Source: Aliitabrizicola sp041905595
Lineage (GTDB): Bacteria; Pseudomonadota; Alphaproteobacteria; Rhodobacterales; Rhodobacteraceae
DNA length: 64,000 nt
Reading direction: 5' to 3'
Assembly: GCA_041905595.1 (NCBI GenBank)
Contig: JAYRKT010000002.1
Coordinates: 124,001 to 188,000 of the forward strand
The position numbers were made by a program, and so were the translations under genes. Below the pieces are notes generated by a model that worked only from the letters and a program-made list of their open reading frames with translations, ran no database searches and was not told the DNA's origin. Shown one piece after another: positions 33,071-42,057 of this stretch (its first letter is position 1; each line of letters starts with the position of its first letter).

Positions 33071-34486
33071 CTATGGCAGGACACGCTGCACCAGCCGCAC
33101 GACCTGCCGCAACGCAGGATTATCAAAGAGCTTGGGCGAGAAATAGGCCCCCGCCGCACGTTTCGAGACCTCCGACAGCGTCGGATACGGCAGGACCATA
33201 CCTGCGACGGCCGACAGCTTGATCCGGCTGGATACCATGAGCGCCCAAAGGCCGATCAATTCGCCCGCCTGCACGCCGGCAATGCCAGCCCCGACCACCC
33301 TTCCCCTCACCGCCACAAGCTTGACCAGCCCTTCGGTCCGATGCTCAGCCTGGGCCCGGTCGTTGTCGTGGAACGACCAGCGCAGCACCTCGACGCGGTC
33401 GCCATGGGTTCTGCGCGCCTCGGCCTCGGTCAGGCCGACCTGGGCCAGTTCCGGATCGGTGTAGGTCACGCGGGGGATGTGATCGGTCCGCACCCTCGCC
33501 GGCAGGCCAAGTACCGCTTGGCGGATGACAATGCCGGCGTGATAGCCCGCAAGATGGGTGAACTGCCCCTGCCCCGCCGCATCGCCCACAGCGAAGACCC
33601 GCCGGTTGGAGCTCCGCAGCCGCGCATCGACCGTCACGCCCCGCTCGTCATGCGCGATCTTCGCCGCGCCAAGGTCCATCCCCTCGAAGGAAACGACGCG
33701 CCCCGTCGCCACAAGCAGATGGCTGCCCCTCAGGATCCGTCCATCCTCAAGGCGCAGGGCGACCCCGTCAGTCCAGTCGACAGAACCGACCCGGACCTCG
33801 GTCACGATCTCTACCCCTTCCGCGCCAAGCGCCGACAGCACGATCGCCGCAAGTTCGGAATCTTCCCGCTGGAGGGCCGTCCCGGCATCGACCACTGTTA
33901 CCCGGCAGCCGAGCCGGCGATGCGCCTGAGCAAGTTCGATGCCGATCGGACCGCCCCCCAGAATCAGCAGATGCTCCGGTTTCTCCCGCAGCGGAAAGAT
34001 GGTTTCATTGGTCAGATAAGGGCCATCCGTCAGCCCCGCGATCGCCGGGATACGTGGCCGCGAGCCGGTCGCGATCACGAAACGCCGGGCGCGGATGCGC
34101 TGCCCCTCGGCCTCGACCGCATCGGGCGCGACGAAGCGGGCATGGGCGCGGATCACCTGAACGCCCAGCCCCTCGAACCGCTCCTGGCTGTCGATCGGCG
34201 CGATGGTGGCGATGACCTGCGCGACATGATCCTTCACGGCTGCGAAATCGACCCTCGGCGCGACCGGCCGGATTCCAAACCTCGCCCCTGTCGTCATCGC
34301 ATGCGCCGCCTTCGCCGCAGCAATCAGCGCCTTGGACGGGACGCAGCCGTGGTTCAGGCAGTCGCCGCCCATCTCGGCCGCCTCGATCAGGACAACGCGA
34401 GCACCCATCTGCACTGCGCCCGCCGCGACGGACAGGCCGCCCGAACCGGCACCGATAACGCAAAGGTCTGTCCTGATCTCGTCCAC
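33071..34486 (-). CDS. Flavoprotein disulfide reductase (dihydrolipoamide dehydrogenase/mercuric reductase-like)
   Basis: 471 residues from a GTG at 34486 with AAGGAG nine bases upstream; longer starts lie within the preceding gene. FAD-binding GAGSGGLS near residues 12-19, the redox-active disulfide Cys43 and Cys48 in GGDCLNHGCVPSKAL, an NAD(P)-binding GGGPIGIELA and a second FAD motif VFAVGDAAG. The C-terminal dimerisation domain lacks the His-x-x-x-x-Glu pair typical of lipoamide dehydrogenase, so the substrate may differ. It overlaps or abuts the TVP38-family gene, a pairing widely seen in bacteria. Confidence 0.85.
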   Translation of the reverse strand: MDEIRTDLCVIGAGSGGLSVAAGAVQMGARVVLIEAAEMGGDCLNHGCVPSKALIAAAKAAHAMTTGARFGIRPVAPRVDFAAVKDHVAQVIATIAPIDSQERFEGLGVQVIRAHARFVAPDAVEAEGQRIRARRFVIATGSRPRIPAIAGLTDGPYLTNETIFPLREKPEHLLILGGGPIGIELAQAHRRLGCRVTVVDAGTALQREDSELAAIVLSALGAEGVEIVTEVRVGSVDWTDGVALRLEDGRILRGSHLLVATGRVVSFEGMDLGAAKIAHDERGVTVDARLRSSNRRVFAVGDAAGQGQFTHLAGYHAGIVIRQAVLGLPARVRTDHIPRVTYTDPELAQVGLTEAEARRTHGDRVEVLRWSFHDNDRAQAEHRTEGLVKLVAVRGRVVGAGIAGVQAGELIGLWALMVSSRIKLSAVAGMVLPYPTLSEVSKRAAGAYFSPKLFDNPALRQVVRLVQRVLP

Positions 34487-34488
34487 CG

Positions 34489-35238
34489 TCAAAAGCTCCT
34501 TCCACGCCACAACCGGATCAGGATCGGCAGCGCCGCCAGAACTGCAAGGCCGATGCCCGGCAGGATCGCCCTCCAACTCTTGAGCGCTCCCAGGTCCGGC
34601 AGCGCACCTGCGGCCAGAACCTCGCCCAGCCCGGCGCCGAACCCGGTCAGCAGCAATGCGCCCGGGATGATGCCGAAGAAAGTGGTGAAAGCGAACCGAG
34701 AAAGACTGACCCCCATGACGGACGGGATGAGATTCGCAAGGAAGAACGGCACGACCGGTGTCAGGCGCATAAGGAACAGGACTGACAGTTCGTTGTCACG
34801 GATCCCTTCCATCACCTGCGCCGCCCTGCCGCCGCCAGACGTGATCCGCCTGCGCAGGCTCTCCCCGAATCCCAACCGGGCCGCAAGAAAGATCAGGACT
34901 GCGCCACAGGTCGCCGAAACCAGGTTGTAGAACACACCCGGAATGACACCGAACAGGAACCCGCCGGTCAGCGTCGCCACAGTCGCTCCCGGCAGGCTGA
35001 GCGTGACGATGGCGGTATATGCAAGCATGAAAACCACCACCGCCCGGACGTAATGTGCATCCCGATAGGCGAGAAGGTCGGCATGATGCTCGGACAGCGC
35101 CTTGAGGGTCAGATCGTCCCGAAAGAGGATGGCGGCAAGCACGGCCGCGAACCCGATCAGAAAGATCGGCAGGCGGCGCCAGGGGCGCTCTGCCCCCTTC
35201 GCCTTGCCATCCGCTCTTCCGCCCAACGCCATCCGCAT
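34489..35238 (-). CDS. TVP38/TMEM64 (DedA-like) membrane protein
   Basis: 249 residues from the ATG at 35238 (MRMALGG). Six or so membrane segments; the VTT/SNARE-associated domain is seen in GATVATLTGGFLFGVIPGV and RLTPVVPFFLANLIPSVMGV with the family's conserved F/YGxxxG and R-x-x-P positions. These proteins scramble or transport lipids or small ions. A longer frame to 35724 is a chance extension across the rpmH promoter. First gene of a likely operon with the flavoprotein and histidine kinase. Confidence 0.85.
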   Translation of the reverse strand: MRMALGGRADGKAKGAERPWRRLPIFLIGFAAVLAAILFRDDLTLKALSEHHADLLAYRDAHYVRAVVVFMLAYTAIVTLSLPGATVATLTGGFLFGVIPGVFYNLVSATCGAVLIFLAARLGFGESLRRRITSGGGRAAQVMEGIRDNELSVLFLMRLTPVVPFFLANLIPSVMGVSLSRFAFTTFFGIIPGALLLTGFGAGLGEVLAAGALPDLGALKSWRAILPGIGLAVLAALPILIRLWRGRSF

Positions 35239-35365
35239 GCCACCCGCAGTTCCTCGGGGCCAAGACCTAGCACGTGCCTCTGCGCGGGACAGGACAGTTT
35301 TCGTGCCGCCGCCACGTCGCCCGCGTTCCGATGCAGATTCCGGCAGAAAAACCCGCTTGGCGGAA

Positions 35366-35394
35366 TTGACTTGGGCACAGGTCGCCCGTAAAGG
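35366..35394 (+). promoter_or_regulatory. rpmH: Probable sigma-70 promoter of rpmH
   Basis: TTGACT (35366-35371), 17-base spacer, TAAAGG (35389-35394), about 70 bases before the rpmH start codon. A GCCCGT-AAAGG-ACGGGC dyad overlaps the -10 element. Confidence 0.5.
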
Positions 35395-35465
35395 ACGGGC
35401 TTCGAATGGGGGCGGCCCTCGAATCCTTCGCGGTTCGGGTTGCTCGGAAGAATTGGAGAGCCGCG

Positions 35466-35600
35466 ATGAAGCGCACGTATCAACCCTCGAACCTGGTCCG
35501 CAAGCGGCGCCACGGTTTCCGCGCCCGCATGGCGACCAAAGGCGGCCGCCTTGTGCTGGCCGCGCGTCGCGCCAAGGGCCGCAAGGTTCTGTCGGCCTGA
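35466..35600 (+). CDS. rpmH: 50S ribosomal protein L34
   Basis: 44 residues, highly basic, starting MKRTYQPSNLVRKRRHGFRA and ending RRAKGRKVLSA, which is the universal L34 sequence. GGAGAG precedes the ATG. Structural protein of the large ribosomal subunit. Followed by rnpA and yidD in the order conserved in most bacteria. Confidence 0.98.
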   Translation: MKRTYQPSNLVRKRRHGFRARMATKGGRLVLAARRAKGRKVLSA

Positions 35601-35632
35601 TCGGCCGCGAACCTCTCGCAAGGTCACAAGAC

Positions 35633-36049
35633 ATGACACCGCCGGAGGCCGGGGCCACGGGCAGCAATGCCGGGGCCGCCCCGCCGTCCCCGGCGGTTTC
35701 CGTTTGTCTTGAGGTCATCGCCAAGCGTGCCGATTTCCTGCGCGCAGCACAGGCCCGGCGTCAGGCGATGCCGGGCTTTCTCTTGCAGGCCCGCCGCCGC
35801 GGCGACGACAGCGCGACGATCCGCGTCGGTTTCACCTGCTCGAAGAAGGTCGGCAATTCCGTCATCCGAAACCGCGCCCGGCGCCGCCTGCGCGAAGTGG
35901 CGCGGGCGATCCTGCCCAAGGGCGGAAAACCCGGCTGGGACTATGTGCTGGTCGGCCGCCCGGCTGCGACAGTCGAGCGCCCTTTCAGTGACCTCCTGAA
36001 CGACCTATCTCAGGCCCTGACCCGCATCCACGCGGAGAAGGCCCGATGA
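35633..36049 (+). CDS. rnpA: Ribonuclease P protein component
   Basis: 138 residues from the ATG at 35633. The RNA-binding signature RNRARRRLREVAR near residues 82-94 and the FTCSKKVGNSV strand are diagnostic. It binds RNase P RNA for tRNA 5' maturation. The N-terminus has ~25 extra residues of low complexity (EAGATGSNAGAAPPSPA) before the core LEVIAKRADFL, so a later start is conceivable. It overlaps yidD by 4 bases. Confidence 0.93.
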   Translation: MTPPEAGATGSNAGAAPPSPAVSVCLEVIAKRADFLRAAQARRQAMPGFLLQARRRGDDSATIRVGFTCSKKVGNSVIRNRARRRLREVARAILPKGGKPGWDYVLVGRPAATVERPFSDLLNDLSQALTRIHAEKAR

Positions 36050-36273
36050 CCCCTCTTGCCCATCTCGTCGCCCTGCCCGTGCGGGCCTACCGGCTGGTTC
36101 TCAGTCCCTGGGTCGGCCATGGCTGCCGCTACCAGCCCACCTGTTCGGCCTATGCGCTCGAGGCACTGGACAAGCACGGAGCCATCAAGGGCAGCTGGCT
36201 CGCCGCCCGCCGCATCGGCCGCTGCCACCCCTGGGGCGGCTCGGGCTATGACCCGGTGCCACCGAAAGAGTGA
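36046..36273 (+). CDS. yidD: Membrane protein insertion efficiency factor YidD
   Basis: 75 residues with the full signature: YRLVLSPWVGHGCRYQPTCS, Y-A-x-E-A-L-D-K-H-G and RIGRCHPWGGSGYDPVP, including three conserved Cys. It helps YidC-dependent insertion at the inner membrane. Coupled to rnpA by ATGA. The yidC gene follows after about 3.2 kb, with three unrelated genes in between. Confidence 0.96.
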   Translation: MTPLAHLVALPVRAYRLVLSPWVGHGCRYQPTCSAYALEALDKHGAIKGSWLAARRIGRCHPWGGSGYDPVPPKE

Positions 36274-36801
36274 TCACTTCTTCTCGAAGAAGATGGTGAC
36301 CTGTCCGATCCGAGCCCCCGCCTTGCGCATGTAGGCGATGTTCAGAAGCCGGTCCTCGGTCAGAAGCCACATCCAGTCGTCGAAGCCCACGCGCAGGGTG
36401 CCATCCGGCACGGGCAGGTCGATCCGGTAGGTCCAGTTGAAGGTGTCGCCCCGCTCGATCCCGCTCGCCGTCCCCAGAACGCCCGGCGCCGTGCCCTGCC
36501 AGGTATCCGGCCCGGTCTTGGTCAGCGTCCACTTCCGGTTTTCCTTCGACCCGTCCTCGTAGACGAAGTTCTCGTCCAGCGTCAGCATTTGGGTCTTGGG
36601 CTGCCAGTCACCGTCGATTGTCACCACGAAGCGGCGCCGAACCTCGCCGAAGACATCCTGGAACTGGCCGTGGGCCACCACGCGGCCGTCGAAGAATTCC
36701 TCGAGGTTCAGCTTGCGGTCGCTCAGCAGGGGATCTGATGGCCCCGGTCGGCCGGAGCAGGCGCCCAGAACAAGAAATGCTGCAAGGATGATCCAGCGCA
36801 T
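36274..36801 (-). CDS. DUF3833-type lipoprotein
   Basis: 175 residues from the ATG at 36801. A lipoprotein signal ends in LVLGAC, so Cys15 would carry the lipid. The rest matches the DUF3833 family (LNLEEFFDGRVVAHGQFQDV, TLDENFVYEDG, WMWLLTEDRLLN). Function of the family is unknown; the beta-rich sequence suggests a lipocalin-like fold. The stop abuts that of yidD, so the genes are convergent; it is divergent from ttcA. A longer frame to 37563 is antisense to ttcA and rejected. Confidence 0.88.
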   Translation of the reverse strand: MRWIILAAFLVLGACSGRPGPSDPLLSDRKLNLEEFFDGRVVAHGQFQDVFGEVRRRFVVTIDGDWQPKTQMLTLDENFVYEDGSKENRKWTLTKTGPDTWQGTAPGVLGTASGIERGDTFNWTYRIDLPVPDGTLRVGFDDWMWLLTEDRLLNIAYMRKAGARIGQVTIFFEKK

Positions 36802-36879
36802 CGCGCCCTTCCCCCAGTTGTTGTCCTGCCGTATACGCGCGGAAACGCCGACCGGATGCCCTGCGCGCGGAAAAGCCCC

Positions 36880-37755
36880 ATGTTCGACGAATCCGAAGAC
36901 CTGCCGCCGATCCTGCGCGGCGCGCCCGACACGACCGAGTTCAAGAAACTCCGCAAACGGCTCGTGCGCGAGGTGCGCGAGGCGATCGAGACCTATGGCA
37001 TGGTCGAACGGGGCGCGCGCTGGCTGGTCTGCCTCTCGGGCGGGAAGGACAGCTATACGCTTCTCGCCGTGCTGACCGAACTCAAATGGCGCGGCCTGCT
37101 GCCGGTGGACCTGCTGGCCTGCAACCTCGATCAGGGCCAGCCGGGTTTTCCGGCGACCGTCCTGCCCGAGTTCCTGACCCGGATGCAGATCCCGCACCGT
37201 ATCGAGTATGCCGACACCTATTCGATCGTCGTCGACAAGATCCCGCAGGGCCGCACCTACTGCTCGCTTTGCTCGCGTCTCCGCCGCGGCAACCTCTACC
37301 GCATCGCGCGCGAAGAGGGCTGCTCGGCCGTCGTCCTCGGCCATCACCGCGACGACATCCTCGAGACCTTCTTCATGAACCTCTTCCACGGCGGGCGGCT
37401 GGCCACCATGCCGCCGAAGCTGGTCAACGAGGATGGCGACCTGTTCGTCTACCGCCCCCTTGCCTTCGTGGCCGAGGCGGATTGCGAGCGGTTCGCCCGC
37501 GACATGGCCTATCCGATCATCCCCTGCGACCTCTGCGGCAGCCAGGAGGGCCTCCAGCGCCAACAGGTGAAACAGATCCTCGACGGATGGGAGGCGCGCA
37601 GTCCTGGCCGCCGGCAGGTCATGTTCCGGTCGCTGATGAACACGCGGCCGTCACACTTGCTGGACACCGCGTTGTTCGATTTCGCCGGGTTGCAGCTTGG
37701 CGCCACCCCCGCGGGAGATCGTGAAAATCCTCCGCAACTTCGGGGTGAGGATTAA
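36880..37755 (+). CDS. ttcA: tRNA 2-thiocytidine(32) synthetase TtcA
   Basis: 291 residues from the ATG at 36880 (an ATG at 36856 is an alternative). PP-loop ATPase motif SGGKDSY, then the CxxC pair YCSLCSRLRRG and a second PCDLCGSQEGLQRQQ that with it holds the iron-sulfur cluster. GHHRDDILETFFMNLF is the family signature. It thiolates C32 of certain tRNAs, including arginine tRNAs of the ACG type in other bacteria. Confidence 0.95.
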   Translation: MFDESEDLPPILRGAPDTTEFKKLRKRLVREVREAIETYGMVERGARWLVCLSGGKDSYTLLAVLTELKWRGLLPVDLLACNLDQGQPGFPATVLPEFLTRMQIPHRIEYADTYSIVVDKIPQGRTYCSLCSRLRRGNLYRIAREEGCSAVVLGHHRDDILETFFMNLFHGGRLATMPPKLVNEDGDLFVYRPLAFVAEADCERFARDMAYPIIPCDLCGSQEGLQRQQVKQILDGWEARSPGRRQVMFRSLMNTRPSHLLDTALFDFAGLQLGATPAGDRENPPQLRGED

Positions 37756-37831
37756 CATTCCGATCAGCCTGTCTGCCTAGCCTGCTCTCTGCGGGCTGTG
37801 GATCGCCCGCGGCGAATGGGGCGCGGGGCAA

Positions 37832-39361
37832 ATGGTGGACCTCAAAGGTATCCAGCGCGGGATGGTGCGGCTCAACAGCATGCTGCGCCGGCCCGAAGTG
37901 ATGATCTTCTTGCCAGCACTCACACTTGCCGGTTTCTGGCTGGGGGGCGAAGGGACGCTGATCCTGATCGCGCTTGGCCTTCCGATGCTCTTCGTGATGA
38001 CCGGCGCTTTCAGCCAGGCGCCCGCCCCCGCCGCCGCCCTGGGCGAGGTGGGATTGAGGTCAGACATTACATCTGCCCTCGACGCCGTCCTGCGCCAGGG
38101 CCGCGCCTCTGGCCTGACCACGGCCTGCCTTGTCCTCCAGTTCGACGACGCGGATCGGTTCCTCGACCGCCACGGCCGCTCCGTCGAGGCGGAGATGCTG
38201 CAACGTTCGACCGAACGGATCTGCTCCTCGCTTCGCCAGGGCGATACGGTTGCCCGGCTGGAAGGCGGCGGGTTGGCAGTGGCCCTCGGGCCTGTGCGCC
38301 GGCTCGACCTTGAAACGCTCGTACAGGTGGCGGGGCGGCTCCAGACAGCTATCGGTGCGCCCCTGTCGATCGAGGGAGCGCAGATCTACGTTACCTGTTC
38401 GGTCGGCTTCTGCCTGGTCTCGCGTGCGCCACAGGAAACCGGCCGCGCCATGCTCGACGCGGCGCAGGTTGCCGCGGACGAGGCGCTCCGCAACGGCCCC
38501 GGGGCCATTCGCAGCTTTTCGCCCGATATGGCCCGCACCCGCGCCGATCGCGAGGCAAGGCGCGACATTCTGGAGGCCGCCCTTGACGATGGCCAGATCC
38601 GCCCGCATTTCCAGCCGCAGATCTCGACCGACACAGGCGAATTGACCGGATTCGAGACGCTCGCACGCTGGCATCATCCCGACCGTGGCATCCTTCCGCC
38701 GGCAGAGTTCCTGCCCGCGATCGAAGAGGCGGGGCTGGCCGAGCGGCTGGGTGAGGTCATGATGTTCCACGCCCTGACCTCGCTTTCGCGATGGGACAAG
38801 GCCGGACTGGCGGTTCCCTGCATCTCGGTCAACTTCTCCGGGGCGGAGCTGAGAAACCCGCGGCTGCCTGAACGGATCAAATGGGAGCTTGACCGCTTCG
38901 ATCTGACAAGCAGCCGCCTGACGGTTGAGATACTGGAAACCGTGGTAACCCGCACCGACGATGATGTGACGGTACAGAACATCGCCGCCCTGGCGCGGCT
39001 GGGCTGCAATATCGATCTGGACGATTTCGGCACCGGCCATGCCTCGATCACCAACATCCGCCGTTTCGGCGTGCGCAGGATCAAGATCGACCGCAGCCTT
39101 GTCACCCGGGTCGACACCGACCGCGAGCAACAGAAGATGATCGCAGCGATCCTGTCGATGGCCGAACGGCTGGGCATCGACACGCTGGCCGAAGGCGTCG
39201 AAAGCGCGGGCGAGCACACGATGCTTGCCCAGCTTGGCTGCCGCCATGTGCAAGGCTTTGCCATTGCCCGGCCGATGGACTTCGACGCGGCGACCGAATG
39301 GATCCGCAACCACGCCGCGCGGCTTGGAACACCGCCTCGACTGGGTCATCGCAGCGCCTGA
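37832..39361 (+). CDS. Membrane-bound c-di-GMP phosphodiesterase with degenerate GGDEF domain
   Basis: 509 residues: two short membrane segments (about 25-60), a GGDEF-like domain (about 75-235) and an EAL domain (about 255-495). The GGDEF active site is replaced by EGGGL at 144-148, so cyclase activity is unlikely. The EAL side looks complete: FETLARW (Glu275), SVNFSG, VEILET, LDDFGTG, IKIDRSLV, AEGVES and VQGFAIARP. It should hydrolyse c-di-GMP, with the GGDEF part as a possible GTP-sensing regulator. It lies between ttcA and yidC. Confidence 0.88.
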   Translation: MVDLKGIQRGMVRLNSMLRRPEVMIFLPALTLAGFWLGGEGTLILIALGLPMLFVMTGAFSQAPAPAAALGEVGLRSDITSALDAVLRQGRASGLTTACLVLQFDDADRFLDRHGRSVEAEMLQRSTERICSSLRQGDTVARLEGGGLAVALGPVRRLDLETLVQVAGRLQTAIGAPLSIEGAQIYVTCSVGFCLVSRAPQETGRAMLDAAQVAADEALRNGPGAIRSFSPDMARTRADREARRDILEAALDDGQIRPHFQPQISTDTGELTGFETLARWHHPDRGILPPAEFLPAIEEAGLAERLGEVMMFHALTSLSRWDKAGLAVPCISVNFSGAELRNPRLPERIKWELDRFDLTSSRLTVEILETVVTRTDDDVTVQNIAALARLGCNIDLDDFGTGHASITNIRRFGVRRIKIDRSLVTRVDTDREQQKMIAAILSMAERLGIDTLAEGVESAGEHTMLAQLGCRHVQGFAIARPMDFDAATEWIRNHAARLGTPPRLGHRSA

Positions 39362-39478
39362 CGAGGCCGGCGGGCCGCTGCCGAGCAAACCGTTCATCCG
39401 GGAATCCGCTTGACCTTGGACGACCCATCTGTTGAAGCACCGCCTGACCCTTTTTCTGGCGGAACGGTGGTGGTCCAG

Positions 39479-41302
39479 ATGGACGATCAGAACAAGAACC
39501 TCATCCTCGCAACCGTGCTCAGCTTCCTGGTGATCCTGGGCTGGTTCCTGATCTTCCCGCCGCCCGAAACCCAGCCGGCGCCGCAAACCCCGGCCGCGGC
39601 GACCGAAGCCACGACCACGGCCCCTGCGGCCACGGCATCCACGTCCAGCGAAGCGACCGAGCCCGCCGCAGCGGAAACCGCGCGCATTTCAATCGACACC
39701 CCGCGGGTCTCCGGCTCGATCGCGCTGACCGGCGGGCGGATCGACGACCTGCTGCTCAAGGATTACCGCGTCACAATCGACCCGACTTCGCCACTGGTGC
39801 GCCTGCTCACACCCGTCGGCGAGAAAGAGTCCTACTATGCGCGCTACGGCTGGGAATCCGACGGCTCCGTCGCCTCGACGGACCTGCCGGGCCCGAATAC
39901 CGTCTGGACCCAGACCGCCGGATCGACGCTGACCCCCGGAGCGCCCGTCACCCTGTCCTGGGACAATGGCAAGGGCCTGGTCTTCACCCGCACCTTTGCG
40001 ATCGACGACAACTACATGTTCTCGGTTACCCAGGGCGTGCAGAACAATTCGGCCGCTCCGGTCACCCTCTATCCCTATGGGGTGATCGACCGCCATGGCG
40101 TCCCGAGCGATGCACAGAACTTCTTTGTCCTCCACGAAGGCGTGGTGCGCATGGCGGACGGCAAGCTGGAAGAAACGCGCTACAAGGATGTCGCGAAGCT
40201 TCCGGTCATTCCGGGCGAGGGCGGCCCGGCTGAAAGCGTCGAGGTGGCTCAGAATGGCTGGATCGGCTTCACCGGCCATTACTGGCAGACGATCCTGATC
40301 CCTGCCGACGGCCAGCCCTTTACCGCAGTGACCAAACATCTGGCTGAGGGCGACATCTTCCGCACCACGGTCCGCAACCAGCCGGTTACCGTCGCGCCCG
40401 GCGCCGCGGCCGAGAATGCCTCGCGCCTGTTCGCCGGGGCCAAGGAATGGGAAACCCTGCGCTATTACCAGAACGAACAGGGCGTCCACGGCTTCATCGA
40501 CTCCATCGACTGGGGCTGGTTCTACTTCCTCACCAAGCCGATCTTCCGCGTCCTGCACGCACTGCACGGCCTGATCGGCAACATGGGTCTGGCGATCATG
40601 GCCCTGACCCTGGTGCTGAAGATCATCGTTCTGCCGCTCGCGTGGAAATCCTACGCCTCGATGGCCCGGATGAAGGAACTTCAGCCCGAGATCGAAAAGT
40701 TGAAGGAACGCGCCGGCGACGACAAGGCCATGATGCAGCGCGACATGATGGCCCTCTACAAGGAAAAGAAGGTCAACCCGGCCGCCGGCTGCCTGCCGGT
40801 GCTGATCCAGATCCCGATCTTCTTCTCGCTCTACAAGGTGATCTTCGTCACGCTGGAGCTGCGCCACGCGCCGTTCTTCGGTTGGCTCAAGGACCTCTCA
40901 GCGCCCGATCCGTCGTCGCTGTTCAACCTGTTCGGCCTGCTGCCCTGGGCAGCGCCCGCACACGGCACGCTGCTGGCCACGATTTTCATCGGTGCGCTGC
41001 CGATCCTTCTCGGGATCTCGATGTGGTTCCAGCAGAAACTGAACCCCGCCCCGGCCGACCCGGCGCAGGCGGCGATCTTTGGCTGGATGCCATGGATCTT
41101 CATGTTCATGCTGGGTGGCTTCGCCTCGGGACTGGTGCTCTACTGGATCACCAACAACACCATCACCTTCACGCAGCAGTACTTGATCATGCGCAGCCAC
41201 GGGGCCAAGCCGGATATCTTCGGAAACATCAAGGCCTCGGTCAAACGCAAGCCAAAGGCGGCGAACGACGCCAAGCCGCCAAAGACCGGCGCGAAGAAAT
41301 GA
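39479..41302 (+). CDS. yidC: Membrane protein insertase YidC
   Basis: 607 residues from the ATG at 39479 (MDDQNKNLILATVLSFLVIL). One N-terminal membrane segment, a Pro/Ala/Thr-rich linker (about 38-75), the periplasmic beta-sandwich domain (about 80-355) and a C-terminal five-helix core with LVLKIIVLPL, MQRDMMALYKEKKVNPAAGC and LPVLIQIPIFFSLYKV, including the conserved Arg of the hydrophilic groove. A basic tail ends the chain. It inserts and folds inner-membrane proteins. Coupled to the MOSC gene by ATGA. Confidence 0.96.
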   Translation: MDDQNKNLILATVLSFLVILGWFLIFPPPETQPAPQTPAAATEATTTAPAATASTSSEATEPAAAETARISIDTPRVSGSIALTGGRIDDLLLKDYRVTIDPTSPLVRLLTPVGEKESYYARYGWESDGSVASTDLPGPNTVWTQTAGSTLTPGAPVTLSWDNGKGLVFTRTFAIDDNYMFSVTQGVQNNSAAPVTLYPYGVIDRHGVPSDAQNFFVLHEGVVRMADGKLEETRYKDVAKLPVIPGEGGPAESVEVAQNGWIGFTGHYWQTILIPADGQPFTAVTKHLAEGDIFRTTVRNQPVTVAPGAAAENASRLFAGAKEWETLRYYQNEQGVHGFIDSIDWGWFYFLTKPIFRVLHALHGLIGNMGLAIMALTLVLKIIVLPLAWKSYASMARMKELQPEIEKLKERAGDDKAMMQRDMMALYKEKKVNPAAGCLPVLIQIPIFFSLYKVIFVTLELRHAPFFGWLKDLSAPDPSSLFNLFGLLPWAAPAHGTLLATIFIGALPILLGISMWFQQKLNPAPADPAQAAIFGWMPWIFMFMLGGFASGLVLYWITNNTITFTQQYLIMRSHGAKPDIFGNIKASVKRKPKAANDAKPPKTGAKK

Positions 41303-42057
41303 CCGCCCGGCTGGCGCAACTGTGCCGCCACCCGATCAAGTCGGCGGGCTACGAGGAAATCGAAAGCGCGACCCTGACCGAGGGCCGCGCTTTCCCCTTT
41401 GATCGCGAATGGGCTGTCGCGCATGAGGCGGCGCGCTTTGGCCAGCAGCCGGACGGCTGGGCGCCGAAGATGAACTTCCTGCGTGGCTGGGCCTCGTCGC
41501 AGCTGATGGCAATCGCCAGCAGTTCCGACCCCGCCAACCGCCGGGTCACCCTGCGCCATCCGTCCGCGGGAACACTGACCGTCGCCCCGGACCAGCCCGA
41601 GGAGGCCGCGGCCCTGGTCGACTGGCTCCGCCCGCTCTGGCCCGAGAACCGCCCGGCCCCCTCCCGGGTCGTGCGGGTCGAGGGGCAACCAATGACAGAT
41701 GTACCCGAGCCATGGGTAGCGGTCCTCAATCTCGCCAGCAATCGCGATCTCGGGCAGCGGATGGGCATGGACCTGTCCATCCATCGCTGGCGCGGAAACC
41801 TTTGGCTCGACGGCCTCGCCCCCTGGTCGGAATTCGACCTGGTCGGCCGAGAGATTGCCGTCGGCCCGGTTCGCCTGCGTGTCGAGCAACGTATCACCCG
41901 CTGCCGTGCCACTTGCGCCGACCCCGAAACCGGCCGCACCGACGGCGACACTCTCGCCGCCCTCGAAGCCGGCTTCGGACATCAGGATTTCGGCGTCTAT
42001 GCCCGGGTCGTCAGCGGCGGCACCCTGCGGCTGGGCGATGAGGTGACCCTGGTATGA
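41299..42057 (+). CDS. MOSC-domain protein
   Basis: 252 residues from the ATG at 41299. MOSC N-terminal domain (LAQLCRHPIKSAGYEEIES) and MOSC core with RWRGNLWLDGLAPWSEFDLV, VEQRITRCRATCADPETG and FGVYARV. The conserved Cys in TRCRATCA is the position linked to molybdenum cofactor binding in this family. Such proteins bind molybdopterin or transfer sulfur; the substrate here is unknown. Overlaps yidC and engB by 4 bases each. Confidence 0.9.
   Translation: MTARLAQLCRHPIKSAGYEEIESATLTEGRAFPFDREWAVAHEAARFGQQPDGWAPKMNFLRGWASSQLMAIASSSDPANRRVTLRHPSAGTLTVAPDQPEEAAALVDWLRPLWPENRPAPSRVVRVEGQPMTDVPEPWVAVLNLASNRDLGQRMGMDLSIHRWRGNLWLDGLAPWSEFDLVGREIAVGPVRLRVEQRITRCRATCADPETGRTDGDTLAALEAGFGHQDFGVYARVVSGGTLRLGDEVTLV

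Noticed and set aside
32753..34930. 725-codon plus-strand open frame
   Set aside because: It covers the histidine kinase and flavoprotein genes on the opposite strand; the composition is that of a GC-shadow.
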